Origin: an uncultured Clostridia bacterium
GTDB lineage: Bacteria; Bacillota; Clostridia; Christensenellales; UBA1242
Assembly (NCBI GenBank): GCA_944372745.1
Contig: CALWAB010000062.1
Location: forward strand, 1 to 6,361
DNA: 6,361 nucleotides
Reading direction: 5' to 3'
Shown one piece after another: positions 5,423 to 6,361 of the stretch. Under the pieces are notes generated by a model, which made no database searches, had not been told where the DNA came from, and was given only the letters and a program-made list of their open reading frames with translations. A program made the translations under genes and the position numbers. How positions within the stretch are numbered: position 1 is the stretch's first letter; every line of letters starts with the position of its first letter.

Positions 5423-6055
5423 TTATGCCTTTACTGCATCTCTTAGGGTGACTAATGCACCACGAGCACCTGGAACTGCACCTTTGACCAAAATCAAATT
5501 GCGTTCTTTGTCGACTTTTACAACTTTTAGATTAAGTATTGTTTTGCGAACATTACCATATTGTCCTGGCATATGACGACCTGGACGAACTCTAGCGACT
5601 GCGGTAGATGAACCAAGTGAACCTACAGCTCTGTGTACCTTATTGCCACCGTGAGTATTTCTTTGGTGATGAGCACCCCATCTCTTAATCATTCCACTAA
5701 AACCGTGACCTTTGCTGATTGCACTTGCGTCAACCAATTCGTCTGCATTGAATACATCGCAAGTAATTTCTTGACCTACTTTGTAATCTTGCACATTGTC
5801 AATACGGAATTCACGCAAATAACGCTTAGGTGTGATTTCAGCTTTTTTGAATAGACCCATTTCTGGCTTGTTGACAAGCTTTTCTTTCTTGTCTTCAAAT
5901 GCAACAACTATTGCATTGTAGCCATCGCTCTCAACTGTCTTTATTTGAGCAACAAAACACGGGCCCGCTTGAATGACTGTAACTGGTATTACTGTACCAT
6001 TGTCAGCAAATACTTGAGTCATACCCAATTTCTTTCCTAAAATTGCTTTTTCCAT
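5423..6055 (-). CDS. rplC: 50S ribosomal protein L3
   Basis: L3 is an early-assembly 23S rRNA-binding protein whose central extension reaches close to the peptidyl-transferase centre. The 210-residue product matches the usual length of about 209. It opens with the typical ILGKKLGMTQVF and has the signature block GHGFSGMIKRWG at residues 117-127, followed by the basic extension with THGGNKVHRAVGS (134-146) and PGRHMPGQYG (158-167). The extension tip reads GSLGSSTAVARV and has no obvious glutamine in the place where gammaproteobacterial L3 is methylated by PrmB (alignment by eye). The ATG is preceded by AAGGAG with about 7 nt spacing. The last codons run into TAAGGAG, so the stop codon is part of the rplD ribosome binding site. 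Confidence 0.98.
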   Translation of the reverse strand: MEKAILGKKLGMTQVFADNGTVIPVTVIQAGPCFVAQIKTVESDGYNAIVVAFEDKKEKLVNKPEMGLFKKAEITPKRYLREFRIDNVQDYKVGQEITCDVFNADELVDASAISKGHGFSGMIKRWGAHHQRNTHGGNKVHRAVGSLGSSTAVARVRPGRHMPGQYGNVRKTILNLKVVKVDKERNLILVKGAVPGARGALVTLRDAVKA

Positions 6056-6074
6056 AATTCTCTCCTTCTAAAAT

Positions 6075-6361
6075 TTAGAGCTTTATCTTGATATCGACAC
6101 CAGCTGGCAATTCAATTCTTGTCAAACTGTCGACCACCTTAGAAGATGGACTATAGATATCAATCAAGCGTTTGTGTGTTCTGATTTCAAATTGCTCACG
6201 AGAGTCCTTATACTTAAATGGGGACCTTATGATTGTCACCACTTCTTTTTGTGTAGGAAGTGGTATCGGGCCTGAAACCTGAGCGCCCGATTTCTGTGCG
6301 GCATCTACTATCTTATTAGCAGCCGCATCAATCAAGTTGTGGTCAAATGACTTCAACTTGA
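6075..6361 (-). CDS. rpsJ: 30S ribosomal protein S10 (5' end missing)
   Basis: S10 is a small-subunit head protein; in many bacteria it also acts as NusE in transcription antitermination with NusB (family knowledge). The visible 94 codons begin mid-gene with KLKSFDH and continue through VSGPIPLPT, the loop stretch KYKDSREQFEIRTHKRLIDI and the C-terminal LPAGVDIKIKL, all hallmark S10 motifs. The family is usually about 102 residues, so roughly eight N-terminal residues lie outside the window. A TTG at 6356 could be read as a start but is almost certainly an internal Leu, because the conserved N-terminal strand (I-R-I-x-L-K) should precede it. The stop is TAA. It is followed 19 nt later by rplC, whose Shine-Dalgarno AAGGAG sits in the gap. 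Confidence 0.98.
   Translation of the reverse strand, partial: KLKSFDHNLIDAAANKIVDAAQKSGAQVSGPIPLPTQKEVVTIIRSPFKYKDSREQFEIRTHKRLIDIYSPSSKVVDSLTRIELPAGVDIKIKL

Larger units (their letters stand above)
1..6361 (-). other. S10-spc ribosomal protein operon segment
   Basis: Fourteen ribosomal protein genes lie head to tail on the minus strand in the classic order S10-L3-L4-L23-L2-S19-L22-S3-L16-L29-S17-L14-L24-L5. Gaps run from a 1-nt overlap to 26 nt, which leaves no space for an internal promoter or a rho-independent terminator, and I saw no hairpin followed by a T-run in the sense direction. The S10 and spc parts are therefore probably co-transcribed, as is common in Bacillota (inference). The promoter and any regulatory leader would lie beyond base 6361, and S14, S8, L6 and further spc genes would be expected beyond base 1 (established gene order, not seen). 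Confidence 0.97.

Noticed and set aside
5412..5436. AAGGCATAA shared by the ends of rplC and rplD
   Set aside because: Both genes end Lys-Ala-stop with the same codons. Nine bases in a constrained setting is within chance, and the rplP end uses different codons.

Overview
The window is a stretch of the conserved bacterial ribosomal-protein supercluster (S10 operon running straight into the spc operon), entirely on the minus strand. Reading from high to low coordinates the order is rpsJ (S10, 5' end cut by the window edge), rplC (L3), rplD (L4), rplW (L23), rplB (L2), rpsS (S19), rplV (L22), rpsC (S3), rplP (L16), rpmC (L29), rpsQ (S17), rplN (L14), rplX (L24) and rplE (L5, 3' end cut by the window edge). 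All fourteen genes are identifiable from conserved family motifs. None shows a frameshift, an internal stop or an insertion.

The organism looks like a low-GC Bacillota, most likely a Clostridia-type lineage (inference). The DNA is AT-rich by eye and nearly every gene has a strong AGGAGG-type Shine-Dalgarno site. S3, L16, L29, S17 and L14 resemble Gram-positive family members in sequence and length. The L24 is the four-cysteine form and the L22 has a basic N-terminal extension. rplP ends in TGA and the same frame meets further TGA codons soon after, so the standard or bacterial code (TGA = stop) applies and a Mycoplasma-type code is ruled out. Genus or species cannot be named from this sequence.

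Layout: 6361-6075 S10; 6055-4475 L3, L4 and L23; 4457-2935 L2, S19 and L22; 2933-1338 S3, L16, L29 and S17; 1317-530 L14 and L24; 503-1 L5. The longest gap between genes is 26 nt. No promoter, terminator, RNA gene, mobile element or repeat array was seen. The S17/L14 junction, where E. coli separates the S10 and spc operons, is only 20 nt here, so the window is probably one transcript. The promoter and any leader lie upstream of rpsJ, outside the window.

The genes work together in building the ribosome. L2, L3, L4, L14, L16, L22, L23, L24, L29 and L5 belong to the 50S subunit (peptidyl-transferase surroundings, exit tunnel, tunnel rim and central protuberance). S3, S10, S17 and S19 belong to the 30S subunit. 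Translation appears tightly coupled: three junctions have a 1-nt stop/start overlap (TAATG or TGATG), and several Shine-Dalgarno sites are written into the last codons of the upstream gene. Several start codons have better-supported positions than the longest open frame (S3, S17, S19, L24, L29), and these are given below. No undescribed system was found. The observations listed are modest family-level variations.
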